From: CAZZIQ01 sp964654355
Lineage (GTDB): Bacteria; Pseudomonadota; Gammaproteobacteria; GCF-002020875
Reading direction: 5' to 3'
DNA: 27,319 nt
Assembly (NCBI GenBank): GCA_964654355.1
Contig: CAZZIQ010000014.1
Span: forward strand, 1 to 27,319
Shown: positions 7,872 through 16,373 of the stretch, in pieces
Numbering within the stretch: position 1 is the stretch's first letter
Layout: every line of letters begins with the position of its first letter
The notes under the pieces: model-generated
What the model was told of the DNA's origin: nothing
The model's database searches: none
Seen by the model: only the letters and a program-made list of their open reading frames with translations
Translations under genes and position numbers: made by a program

Positions 7872-8545
7872 GTCTCTGCCCACATGCGCAATAGATTGGC
7901 GTAGCTGATCTCAACCTGTTTACTTGCCGCGGCTTCAGGATCCTTCGCCAATAAATCTTCACGCGCTTGCCATAAGCCATAGAGCAGCTCGCGCTGCGCC
8001 GTATCACGGATCAGGCTCTGCATCCAGGTCAGCATCACCACGCGCTCTCCGCTGATCAGCGGCTCGACTCGGTGCACACTTGCCGATGGGTAGATGACCG
8101 CATCCCCAGCATCCAGCTTGATCCGCTGGTCGCCAAATGCGGTTTGAATCACCAACTCGCCGCCTTCGCAGTCGGCGGCATTGGATAAAAACAGGGTCAT
8201 GGACAAATCCGAACGATAATGCGGACTCCCGTCCTGCCCACCCATCACCGGATCATCAACATGATCCCCATAGGTCATGCCGGGGCGGTAACGTGCAAAG
8301 ATCGGTGTAGAAACGCGCGATGGATGTGCATAGGCCAAAAACTGAGGTTGCCCGTACAGCGCACCCATGCAGGCCTCAATCAACTTGTCACGATGCTCCG
8401 CTTCGGGATCCAACTCCAGGTTATTTTTAACCTTGGCCGCAACCTGTCCCGCGGTATTGCGCCCATCCAACCAGTTCGACACATCGAGAATGCGACGTAC
8501 GGTCGCAACCTGATCCTGAGTCAACACACCGCGCAACTGAATCAC
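7868..8545 (-). CDS. ybiX: PKHD-type Fe(II)/2-oxoglutarate-dependent hydroxylase (YbiX/PiuC)
   Basis: This 225-residue protein matches YbiX/PiuC along its length. The iron-binding triad is His95-x-Asp97 (YGDHVDDP) and His158 (SASVHRVEP). The 2-oxoglutarate-binding arginine is probably Arg168 in SGERVV. The conserved N-terminal segment WLDGRNTAG..AAKVKNN and the C-terminal LLRMW are present. The substrate is not established; relatives are often linked to iron uptake and TonB receptors, but here no receptor is near. The start codon is GTG, and the GTGA overlap with the parC stop suggests translational coupling to a topoisomerase gene. It converges with the 31-codon ORF, sharing four bases. Confidence 0.92.
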   Translation of the reverse strand: MIQLRGVLTQDQVATVRRILDVSNWLDGRNTAGQVAAKVKNNLELDPEAEHRDKLIEACMGALYGQPQFLAYAHPSRVSTPIFARYRPGMTYGDHVDDPVMGGQDGSPHYRSDLSMTLFLSNAADCEGGELVIQTAFGDQRIKLDAGDAVIYPSASVHRVEPLISGERVVMLTWMQSLIRDTAQRELLYGLWQAREDLLAKDPEAAASKQVEISYANLLRMWAET

Positions 8546-10794
8546 GCTTCCATCTCCATACTTTCAACCCGCTGGAAACCACGCGGCAGCTTCGCCCCAC
8601 GACGCCCACGCTCACCCATATAGTGATCCAAATCACTCCGTTTCAGTGTGAGGTTGCGCTTACCCGAGGTAATCACCAGCTTGCCATCCACCGGGATGAC
8701 CGCCAAAGCCACTACAAACTCTTCGCGACTAGCAACCTTGGCCGAAGGAATTCCGATAATCTTGTTGCCCTTGCCTCGCGCCATCTCTGGAAGCTCGGAT
8801 AGCGCAAACACCAACATGCGACCCTCGTTCGTCACCGCCGCAATACGATCCGTCTTCAGATCATTCACCTTATGTAAGGGCAGAACCCGCGCACCATTCG
8901 GCAGGGTCAGCAAGGTCTTACCGGCCTTGTTACGCGACTGCAGATCGACCATTTTCGCCACAAAGCCATAACCCGCATCCGACGCAATTAGGTAACGATC
9001 TTCGTCTTCACCCATCACCACCGTGAGGAAAGTCGCGCCAGCTGGCGGACTCAGACGTCCGGTCAAGGGTTCACCTTGACCACGTGCAGAAGGCAATGAG
9101 CTCGTGAGTACGCTATAGCTTCGCCCAGTGCTATCCATAAATACGGCTTGTTGATTGCTGCGCCCCTGCGCGGCCGCACAGAAGCCATCCCCAGACTTAT
9201 ACGACAAAGAATTTGGATCGACTTCATGGCCTTTCGCCGCACGTACCCAACCACGCTGGCTCAATACCACGGTCATCGGCTCAGCCGGCGCAAGCGCGGC
9301 GAGATCAATCGCCTGTGCATTTCCAGCATCTTTGATCAAACGAGAACGCCGCGCATCCCCATGCTTTTCAATTTCTTCTTCGAGCTCTTTACGGATCAAT
9401 GTGCGCAAACGGGTTTTTGACGCCAGCGTCTTTTCCAAATTATCGCGTTCTTTCTCCAATGCATCCTGCTCACCACGAATCTTGAACTCTTCAAGTTTGG
9501 CCAAATGTCGCAGTTTTAATTCCAGAATCGCTTCCGCCTGACGATCGCTAAGCCCAAAACGCTCCATCAAGATCGGTTTCGGTTCGTCATTCTGACGAAT
9601 GATCGCGATCACCTCATCAATATTGAGGTACGCCGTCATCAAGCCTTCGAGGATGTGCAAACGATCGCGGACCTTTTCGAGACGATGCTCAAGGCGACGC
9701 GTTACCGTCTGTTCGCGATAAACCAGCCACTCTTGTAACAGTGGCAGCAGGCCTTTCACGCCCGGGCGGCCATCCAAGCCGATAACGTTCAGGTTAATAC
9801 GCACACTACGTTCAAGATCAGTGGTCGCAAACAAATGCGACATCAACTGCTCGGCATCTACCCGATTGGAGCGCGGCACGATCACAATGCGGGTTGGATT
9901 TTCATGGTCGGATTCATCGCGCAAATCGGCAACCAAAGGTAACTTCTTAGCCCGCATCTGATTGGCAATCTGTTCAAGAATTTTGGCGCCAGAAACCTGC
10001 CAAGGCAGCGCGTGCAGAATGATGTCCCCATCTTCGCGCTTCCATCGGGCACGCAGACGCACGCTGCCATTACCCTTCTCGTAGATCTCGCGAATTTCAG
10101 AGGATGGCGTGATCAAGTCCGCTTCGGTCGGGAAGTCTGGGGCTGGCACGATCTTCATGATTTCGTCCAGCGTTGCCTTCGGGGTTTGCAACAGATGAAT
10201 ACAGGCGCTCGCGACTTCGGTCAGGTTGTGCGGCGGGATATCGGTAGCCATGCCCACAGCAATACCTGAGCCACCATTCAGCAGAATGTTAGGTAGACGC
10301 GCCGGCAACAGTGCTGGCTCACGCAGGCTACCATCAAAATTGGGCGCCCAATCCACGGTTCCCATCCCCACTTCGCGCAGCAGCACATCGGCGTATTTGG
10401 TGAGGCGTGACTCGGTATAACGCATCGCCGCAAAGGACTTCGGATCGTCTTGCGAACCCCAGTTGCCCTGACCATCGACCAGCGGATAGCGGTAAGAGAA
10501 AGGCTGCGCCATCAACACCATGGCCTCATAGGCCGCGCTGTCGCCATGTGGATGATATTTACCAATCACATCACCGACGGTACGCGCCGACTTCTTATGC
10601 TTCGAGGCCGCCGACAAACCGAGCTCAGACATCGCATAGACGATGCGACGCTGCACCGGCTTAAGGCCATCCCCAACATGTGGCAGAGCACGGTCGAGAA
10701 TCACGTACATCGAATAATCGAGGTAAGCCTTCTCGGTGAAATCGCGCAGCGGCATGCGCTCGAATTCGCCGCTCATAGCAAGGACTTCGCCCAT
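8542..10794 (-). CDS. parC: DNA topoisomerase IV subunit A
   Basis: The A subunit breaks and rejoins DNA during chromosome decatenation, working as ParC2-ParE2. The N-terminus (FTEKAYLDYSMYVILDRALP, GDGLKPVQRRIVYAMSELGL) is typical. The active-site tyrosine is Tyr126 in AAMRYTESR. Quinolone-determining positions Ser86 and Glu90 (E. coli 80 and 84) carry the sensitive residues in HPHGDSAAYE. A coiled-coil gate follows at about 430-485, then a C-terminal wrapping domain. Length is 750 residues against 752 in E. coli. The start ATG at 10794 has AGGA eight bases upstream. parE lies on the same strand but is separated by a methyltransferase gene on the opposite strand. Confidence 0.98.
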   Translation of the reverse strand: MGEVLAMSGEFERMPLRDFTEKAYLDYSMYVILDRALPHVGDGLKPVQRRIVYAMSELGLSAASKHKKSARTVGDVIGKYHPHGDSAAYEAMVLMAQPFSYRYPLVDGQGNWGSQDDPKSFAAMRYTESRLTKYADVLLREVGMGTVDWAPNFDGSLREPALLPARLPNILLNGGSGIAVGMATDIPPHNLTEVASACIHLLQTPKATLDEIMKIVPAPDFPTEADLITPSSEIREIYEKGNGSVRLRARWKREDGDIILHALPWQVSGAKILEQIANQMRAKKLPLVADLRDESDHENPTRIVIVPRSNRVDAEQLMSHLFATTDLERSVRINLNVIGLDGRPGVKGLLPLLQEWLVYREQTVTRRLEHRLEKVRDRLHILEGLMTAYLNIDEVIAIIRQNDEPKPILMERFGLSDRQAEAILELKLRHLAKLEEFKIRGEQDALEKERDNLEKTLASKTRLRTLIRKELEEEIEKHGDARRSRLIKDAGNAQAIDLAALAPAEPMTVVLSQRGWVRAAKGHEVDPNSLSYKSGDGFCAAAQGRSNQQAVFMDSTGRSYSVLTSSLPSARGQGEPLTGRLSPPAGATFLTVVMGEDEDRYLIASDAGYGFVAKMVDLQSRNKAGKTLLTLPNGARVLPLHKVNDLKTDRIAAVTNEGRMLVFALSELPEMARGKGNKIIGIPSAKVASREEFVVALAVIPVDGKLVITSGKRNLTLKRSDLDHYMGERGRRGAKLPRGFQRVESMEMEA

Positions 10795-10809
10795 TTCCCA
10801 ATTCCTAGA

Positions 10810-10826
10810 TTCGGGGTATTCCCGAA
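10810..10826. promoter_or_regulatory. Small palindrome upstream of parC
   Basis: TTCGGG (10810-10815) and CCCGAA (10821-10826) form a perfect six-pair inverted repeat with a five-base loop. It starts 16 bases before the parC ATG on the minus strand, just beyond its ribosome site. It lies in the 123-base gap between the divergent parC and methyltransferase genes, which must hold both promoters unless they lie inside genes. It could be an operator or a leader hairpin. Confidence 0.35.
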
Positions 10827-10917
10827 GGGTTCACAACAGCGCCGCAACATACCGCAAAAAACCGTCGACAACACCCCTGTAGCATCGCAAACTGCGCTCG
10901 TCCGCACAGGAGAACGC

Positions 10918-12495
10918 ATGGACGAAGCGGCCCGTTACAACGCGATCCCATACGACAGCACCCCGTTTGCCGATACCCATCCCGGGCATCTGTACGCCTT
11001 AGCCCGTTTGCATGGCCTCCAGCCCACACTTCCCGCACAGGCACGGGTACTCGAACTCGGCTGCGCACGTGGCGGCAACCTCATACCGCTCGCATTCTTT
11101 TACCCAAATGCTGAATTTTTAGGCATCGAACTGTCGCCCCGGCAAGTTGCGGAAGGCCAAGCCATCCTCAACGACCTGGCACTACGGAACATCCGTATTG
11201 AGGTTGGTGACATCCTCGAACTGAATCTCGAGGCACTCGGTCACTTCGATTACATCCTGGTTCATGGTGTGTATTCGTGGGTCCCGGATGCGGTGCGCAC
11301 CCGCATTCTCGAGCTATGTCAGGCCTGCCTCAGCCCTCAAGGAATTGCCTACATCAGCTACAACACGAAACCGGGTTGGGGCATGCGCGGCATGTTGCGC
11401 GACGCACTGATGTGGCAAACCCGCGATCTCGAAGACCCTGCAGAAAAGCTCGCCGCAGCACAGGCTTTTTTGCCCACCTACGCGGCGGGCCTGAAGGGTT
11501 TAGAAACACTGAGTTCGACCTATCTGCGCCACGAGATTAAGCGCCTACAAGAGAGCCATCCCAGCTATCTGTTTCATGAATACCTAGCTGAGTGCAATCA
11601 CAGCTTCCTTCTAACCGACTTCGTGGCCGATGCCAAAACCGCAGGGCTACGTTTTGTCTGTGAGGCCGACTTACGTCATAGCTATCCGGAAACCCTAGGT
11701 GAAACGGCTGCGCAATTTCTGGCGGACCGCTCCGACCGTATTCACCGCGAACAAGCCATTGATTTCGTCTTAAATCGCAATTTCCGCCAGGCCCTACTCT
11801 GTCGCGCTGATCTCGAGACACTCGACCATCCTGGCATCAACGCCCTGCCTGAGCTGGCTTTTTTAGGCAACGTACAACCTCCGCAAAAACTCGATCTGCG
11901 CCGCGCGAAAGCCTTGGAATTCTTTACTGAGGATGGCGAGCGCGTCGCAGTGCAGCAACCCATCGCACGTGCAGCCGTCGCCGCACTGCATGCGGCCTAC
12001 CCACAATCGCTGACCCTGGAAATGATTTGGGATCAAGCCGCAAAATTAATGCAGCAACACAACCAGAGCATTGATCCGAACATGGCCGATGGCTTGCTAG
12101 CAGAATTGTTCAGCCTTGCGGTCTTAGGCCATCTCGGCTTGCGCGCGCCAGAGACGATCGAAACCATACAGATCGATCTACAACACGATGTACTTCAGGT
12201 AAATGCGCTTGCGCGCATCAGTCAAAAGCATGGCATTGGCCACATCGGCACCCGTCATCACGCGACGCTCGAACTGGATGCGTTCTCCGAACGCGTGGTG
12301 GAACTGCTCGATGGCTCGCGTAACTACGCGCAAACCGCACAACAGTTGCTGACAGATTTACAACCGGATGGCGTTCTGCACGGACTGGAAGGAACTGAAC
12401 AAGCCGACGCAAAGAAGCTCGATCGGCTCGTGAACAACAACCTCAACAGCATTCTGGCGCTGTTGCAGCGCCATGGCGTCTTGATTCGGACTTAA
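10918..12495 (+). CDS. Class I SAM methyltransferase with C-terminal methyltransferase regulatory domain
   Basis: A 525-residue cytoplasmic protein. Residues 1-190 form a Rossmann methyltransferase: motif I VLELGCARGGNLIPLA (44-59), the acidic end of strand 2 at FLGIELS, and FDYILVHGVYSWVP after motif II. Residues about 200-300 (YLRHEIKRLQESHPSYLFHEYLAECN) match the predicted methyltransferase regulatory domain that accompanies such enzymes. The remaining C-terminal part, about 220 residues, is helical. The substrate is unknown. The start at 10918 is set by AGGAGA six bases upstream. Upstream in-frame codons run into parC on the other strand and show no conservation. It sits between parC and parE, convergent with parE by seven bases, leaving no room for a terminator. 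Confidence 0.88.
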   Translation: MDEAARYNAIPYDSTPFADTHPGHLYALARLHGLQPTLPAQARVLELGCARGGNLIPLAFFYPNAEFLGIELSPRQVAEGQAILNDLALRNIRIEVGDILELNLEALGHFDYILVHGVYSWVPDAVRTRILELCQACLSPQGIAYISYNTKPGWGMRGMLRDALMWQTRDLEDPAEKLAAAQAFLPTYAAGLKGLETLSSTYLRHEIKRLQESHPSYLFHEYLAECNHSFLLTDFVADAKTAGLRFVCEADLRHSYPETLGETAAQFLADRSDRIHREQAIDFVLNRNFRQALLCRADLETLDHPGINALPELAFLGNVQPPQKLDLRRAKALEFFTEDGERVAVQQPIARAAVAALHAAYPQSLTLEMIWDQAAKLMQQHNQSIDPNMADGLLAELFSLAVLGHLGLRAPETIETIQIDLQHDVLQVNALARISQKHGIGHIGTRHHATLELDAFSERVVELLDGSRNYAQTAQQLLTDLQPDGVLHGLEGTEQADAKKLDRLVNNNLNSILALLQRHGVLIRT

Positions 12496-12502
12496 TTCGA
12501 GA

Positions 12503-14398
12503 TCAAACCTCAGCGAGGTTGCCACTCCGCTCGAGCCAGGCCTTGCGATCGCCCGCCCGCTTCTTGGCAAGTAGCATGTCGAGCATGTTCTCAGCCTCAT
12601 CCTTGGCCTCAATCGAAAGCTGCACTAAACGACGCGTATCACTGGCCATAGTCGTTTCACGCAACTGCAACGGATTCATTTCACCCAAACCCTTGAAGCG
12701 GGTCACACTAATTTTGGCTTTACGCTTCTCCGCCTCAAGACGGTCCAGCACACCCTGCTTTTCCGACTCATCCAAGGCGTAGAACACATCCTTACCGACA
12801 TCAATGCGGTACAAGGGCGGCATCGCCACAAACACGTGGCCGTTCTCTACCAGCGGACGGAAATGACGCAGGAACAATGCGGTGAGCAAAGTCGCAATAT
12901 GTGCGCCATCAGAATCGGCATCCGCCAAGATACAAACCTTGCCATAACGCAGACTCGTGAGATCAGGCGAGCCCGGATCGACACCCAAGGCCACTGCAAT
13001 GTCATGTACCTCTTGCGACGCCAGGATCTCCCCTGAATCCACTTCCCACGTATTCAAGATCTTGCCACGCAAGGGCATCACCGCCTGGAAGCTACGATCG
13101 CGTGCCTGCTTAGCGGAACCGCCCGCAGAATCCCCTTCCACCAAAAACAACTCAGTGCGATTAACGTCATCCAGCGTGCAGTCGGCCAATTTGCCCGGCA
13201 ACGCGGGCCCTGAAGTGATGCGCTTCCGTTCGACCTTCTTGGCAGCACGCGTGCGCCGCTGTGCACTATTGATCGCCAACTCGGCAATCTTTTCTCCCTC
13301 GTCAGGATGCTGATTCAGCCACAGACTTAGCGCGTCTTTGACCATGCCGGAGACAAACGCAGCAGCTTCACGGGAAGACAGGCGCTCTTTGGTCTGACCG
13401 GCAAACTGTGGATCCAACATCTTCAACGACAGAATCCACGCTGCTTGCTCCCACACATCTTCAGGCGCAAGTTTGAGCCCACGTGGCAACAAGTTACGGA
13501 ACTCACAGAACTCGCGCAGCGCCTCGGTCAAGCCCGTGCGCAACCCATTCACATGGGTACCGCCCTGCGCAGTCGGCACCAGATTCACATAGCTTTCGGC
13601 AACGGCTTCGCCTGCACCTTCCGGCAACCACACCAAGGCCCATTCCACGGCCTCAGCGCCCCCCTTGCCTGCGCCCGTAAAGGGGTCTTCGGCCGGTAAG
13701 GTTGGGAGATCCCCTAGCGATTCCAACAGATAACCAGAAAGGCCCTGCTGATAAAACCATTCATCGGTTTCGCCACTTTTCTCATCGGTCAACACAACCG
13801 TCAGGCCCGGGGCGAGCACCGCCTTCGCGCGCAACAAATGACGCAGACGTGTCAGCGAAATTTTGGGTGAATCAAAGAACTTTTCATCCGGCCAAAACTT
13901 CACTGTAGTGCCGGTGATGCGCTTGGCGACCGAACCCACAATCTCCAGCAAAGATTTGCGCTCACCATTGGCGAAGGCCATGTTGTACTCATTGCCATCA
14001 CGCCGCACCCAAACCTCAAGATGCTTAGACAACGCATTGACCACCGATACGCCAACACCATGCAGGCCACCGGAGAACTGATAGTTGCTGTTGGAAAACT
14101 TCCCGCCTGCATGCAAACGCGTAAGGATGACTTCGACACCAGGTATGCCTTCCTCAGGATGAAGATCCACCGGCATACCACGACCGTTATCCACTACTGT
14201 GACTGAACCCTCTTTCCCGATCGTGACTTCAATCCGATCGCAATGCCCAGCCAACGCTTCATCGACACTGTTATCGATGACTTCCTGAATCAAGTGATTC
14301 GGCCGCGTAGTGTCGGTGTACATCCCAGGACGCTTACGCACCGGCTCTAACCCAGTAAGAACCTCAATCGCGGCAGCATCATAGGTCTTGGCGTTCAC
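12503..14398 (-). CDS. parE: DNA topoisomerase IV subunit B
   Basis: ATPase subunit of topoisomerase IV. The GHKL ATP-binding site is visible: HLIQEVIDNSVDEALAG with the magnesium-binding asparagine, VDNGRGMP, and GLHGVGVSVVNALS. The TOPRIM domain follows with EGDSAGGSAKQARDR and DADSDGAHI, and the C-terminal GLGEMNPLQL is conserved. Length is 631 residues, as in E. coli (630). The start codon is GTG at 14398, preceded by AAGGA five to six bases away. An ATG two bases upstream is out of frame. The opening KTYDAAAIEVLTGLEPVRKR matches the family from its first residues. Confidence 0.97.
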   Translation of the reverse strand: MNAKTYDAAAIEVLTGLEPVRKRPGMYTDTTRPNHLIQEVIDNSVDEALAGHCDRIEVTIGKEGSVTVVDNGRGMPVDLHPEEGIPGVEVILTRLHAGGKFSNSNYQFSGGLHGVGVSVVNALSKHLEVWVRRDGNEYNMAFANGERKSLLEIVGSVAKRITGTTVKFWPDEKFFDSPKISLTRLRHLLRAKAVLAPGLTVVLTDEKSGETDEWFYQQGLSGYLLESLGDLPTLPAEDPFTGAGKGGAEAVEWALVWLPEGAGEAVAESYVNLVPTAQGGTHVNGLRTGLTEALREFCEFRNLLPRGLKLAPEDVWEQAAWILSLKMLDPQFAGQTKERLSSREAAAFVSGMVKDALSLWLNQHPDEGEKIAELAINSAQRRTRAAKKVERKRITSGPALPGKLADCTLDDVNRTELFLVEGDSAGGSAKQARDRSFQAVMPLRGKILNTWEVDSGEILASQEVHDIAVALGVDPGSPDLTSLRYGKVCILADADSDGAHIATLLTALFLRHFRPLVENGHVFVAMPPLYRIDVGKDVFYALDESEKQGVLDRLEAEKRKAKISVTRFKGLGEMNPLQLRETTMASDTRRLVQLSIEAKDEAENMLDMLLAKKRAGDRKAWLERSGNLAEV

Positions 14399-14425
14399 AT
14401 CTATCCTTAACTGAAGGTCACAGAA

Positions 14426-15037
14426 TTACCAGGCGCCGCTGTTATTGCTCGGCGGGTAACGTAAGCGATTCAAGATTTGCTTGGACTTGTAGGGATACAG
14501 CCCATTGCAGAAGAAGTAGTCGTGCAGTGTGCGCCGAAAGCGCCCAATGCCATAACTCGTCACCGTTTCCCAATCCGCTTTCTCATTGACTGTGAAGGTT
14601 TCGTTGATACCAAAGGCATAATTACGAAACACATGCGCATCGCAGCGCACGCCGTCATAGAACACATTGCGCGCACCACCCGTTTCAATCACCACGGTAT
14701 AGCGCACGACATAATCGTCTTCACCAATCGTCAGCGAATTCGCATCGAGGTAGTGGCGGTAACGAGCCGGCGCCTTATCAACAGAAAACTCAATCAAATT
14801 AGGCGCTTGTGGCCAAGCCGGTAGCGCCCAATCGCCTTCCTTCCAAGGCTCAGCCTCTTCGAAGTCGTTGCCCCAATTGTCATTGGGATTGGCAAAAGGG
14901 TCATACACCGCGATGGCGGGCGCTACTCCCAGCCCAAGGGGCAGCAACAGCGCCGCGATGCGGACAGCGAATAGCCGAGAAAATAGACGCGTAAGTGGGC
15001 CTAGAAACTGGAGGAAAAATAGAAAAGTACGCTTCAT
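14426..15037 (-). CDS. CNP1-like family secreted protein
   Basis: A 203-residue protein with a long hydrophobic signal peptide (about residues 1-44, ending PAIA before VYDPF), so it is probably periplasmic or surface-located. The mature part has an N-terminal D/N/W-rich segment (NPNDNWGNDFEEAEPWKEGDW). It then has the pattern I associate with the CNP1-like family: YRHYLDANSLTIGEDDYVVRY, a GARNVFYDGVRC segment and a C-terminal DYFFCNGLYP with a second cysteine. The two cysteines could form a disulfide. Function is unknown. The ATG at 15037 is preferred over an upstream in-frame TTG at 15058. It is divergent from xseB with only 51 bases between. Confidence 0.8.
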   Translation of the reverse strand: MKRTFLFFLQFLGPLTRLFSRLFAVRIAALLLPLGLGVAPAIAVYDPFANPNDNWGNDFEEAEPWKEGDWALPAWPQAPNLIEFSVDKAPARYRHYLDANSLTIGEDDYVVRYTVVIETGGARNVFYDGVRCDAHVFRNYAFGINETFTVNEKADWETVTSYGIGRFRRTLHDYFFCNGLYPYKSKQILNRLRYPPSNNSGAW

Positions 15038-15088
15038 TGGGAGCGGGATTATCCACAAAGGCGGCCCACTTTGCCGTATCCTTTCGCC
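15038..15088. promoter_or_regulatory. Short divergent intergenic region (CNP1-like / xseB-ispA-dxs)
   Basis: Only 51 bases separate the two start codons, so promoters for both directions must overlap here or extend into coding sequence. No clear boxes or repeats are visible. The A/T patch GATTATCCACAAAGG is the only candidate core. Confidence 0.3.
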
Positions 15089-15385
15089 ATGCCGACACGC
15101 AAAAAAACTTCCGATACCGTCCCGAGTGCATCCGAGCCTGCGCTTGACTTCGAAACCGCGCTAAACGAGCTCGAAACGCTGGTGACGCGTATGGAAGCGG
15201 GCGAAGGCTCGCTGGAATCGGCCCTGCACGACTATGAACGCGGGGTTGAGTTGGTGCGGCTTGCCCGTGTACGCCTCGATGCTGCTGAGCAAAAAGTCGA
15301 AGTTCTGCGCCGACGCGGCGCCACTGCCGCCGAAGATCAGTACGAGGACCTCGTTCCAGACGTTGATTCCGACGTTGACGCCTAA
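15089..15385 (+). CDS. xseB: Exodeoxyribonuclease VII small subunit
   Basis: Small subunit of the nuclease that degrades single-stranded DNA together with XseA. The 98-residue protein has the family core FETALNELETLVTRMEAGE followed by SLESALHDYERGVELVR, a helical hairpin, then CxxAE-like LDAAEQKVEVL. A Ser/Thr/Lys-rich lead-in and an acidic tail (DLVPDVDSDVDA) are extra. The ATG at 15089 is preferred; a TTG at 15071 in the same frame is also possible and has a better-placed purine stretch. It heads the xseB-ispA-dxs order seen across beta- and gammaproteobacteria. xseA is not in the window. Confidence 0.93.
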   Translation: MPTRKKTSDTVPSASEPALDFETALNELETLVTRMEAGEGSLESALHDYERGVELVRLARVRLDAAEQKVEVLRRRGATAAEDQYEDLVPDVDSDVDA

Positions 15386-15436
15386 GCGTCGCCAAAACAC
15401 CCATCCGACCTTACCTCTGATTCTGTTGTAAACGCC

Positions 15437-16354
15437 GTGACCGCTGCCGCCATTTCTGCTGAACACGCTGCGTTTCCTCAAGGCGCCCTGGCACAGTCTT
15501 GGCTCGCGCGCACCGATCGCGCACTGAAAACGGCGCTGCAACTCGAAGTCGGCGCACCACCCCAGCTCGCTGAGGCCATGCGTTATGCCGGTCTGGTCGG
15601 TGGCAAACGCATTCGCCCCTTCCTCGTTTATGCCAGCGGGTATGCGCTCGGCGCTGACCCCCGCACCTTGGACGCAGCGGCCTGTGCGGTCGAGCTGGTG
15701 CACGCCTATTCGCTCGTGCATGACGACCTCCCCGCAATGGACAATGATGATTTTCGTCGCGGCCGTCCAACCACACATCGCGCATTTGGTGAAGCCAATG
15801 CGATTTTGGCCGGCGATGCCTTGCACACGCTAGCCTTTGCACAATTGGCAAAATCGGGGCTCCCTAGTGATGTCCGGATTCGCATGGTCGAAGTGCTTGC
15901 GGATGCGCTGGGTGCGGTGGGCATGGCTGGCGGCCAAGCAATTGATCTGGCCCTCACCGGCAAAGATGCCACCCTCAACATTTTGCGCGACATGCACACC
16001 CGCAAGACCGGCGCATTGATCCGCGCTGCAACGCGTATGGGCTGCTGCGCGGCCCGCCCCACGAGCGACCCGCAAGCACAAGCCATGGATCGCTACGCCA
16101 AAGCCTTAGGCCTCGCCTTCCAAGTTTGGGATGATGTCCTTGATGTCACCGGTGACCTCGCCAGTCTCGGTAAAGACCCCGGTTCTGACCTTGCTGCAAA
16201 CAAAGCCACTTTCGTACGCTTACTCGGCCTCGCTGAAGCGCGCACTGAAGCCAAGCGTCTATGCGATGAGGCACTCGCGGCACTGACCGGCTTCGATCAA
16301 CGTGCCGAGCCATTGCGTAGCCTCGCGCACTATGTAATTCAACGCGATCATTAA
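15437..16354 (+). CDS. ispA: (2E,6E)-farnesyl diphosphate synthase
   Basis: Prenyltransferase joining isopentenyl diphosphate to dimethylallyl and geranyl diphosphate, feeding quinone and undecaprenyl synthesis. The first Asp-rich motif is D96-D97 to D102 in LVHDDLPAMDNDD, with the two-residue insertion typical of bacterial farnesyl synthases. GGKRIRP (55-61) binds diphosphate. The second motif is WDDVLDVTGD, followed by the conserved GKDPGSDLAANKATF. Length is 305 residues. The start codon is GTG, 51 bases after xseB. dxs begins 19 bases downstream, so precursor supply and prenyl elongation are co-expressed. Confidence 0.95.
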   Translation: MTAAAISAEHAAFPQGALAQSWLARTDRALKTALQLEVGAPPQLAEAMRYAGLVGGKRIRPFLVYASGYALGADPRTLDAAACAVELVHAYSLVHDDLPAMDNDDFRRGRPTTHRAFGEANAILAGDALHTLAFAQLAKSGLPSDVRIRMVEVLADALGAVGMAGGQAIDLALTGKDATLNILRDMHTRKTGALIRAATRMGCCAARPTSDPQAQAMDRYAKALGLAFQVWDDVLDVTGDLASLGKDPGSDLAANKATFVRLLGLAEARTEAKRLCDEALAALTGFDQRAEPLRSLAHYVIQRDH

Positions 16355-16373
16355 GACTCTCGATGGCATCGCC

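Noticed and set aside
10450..10917. N-terminal extension of the methyltransferase overlapping parC
   Set aside because: The extension is antisense to parC and has no family similarity; the ATG at 10918 has an AGGAGA site and begins where homology begins.
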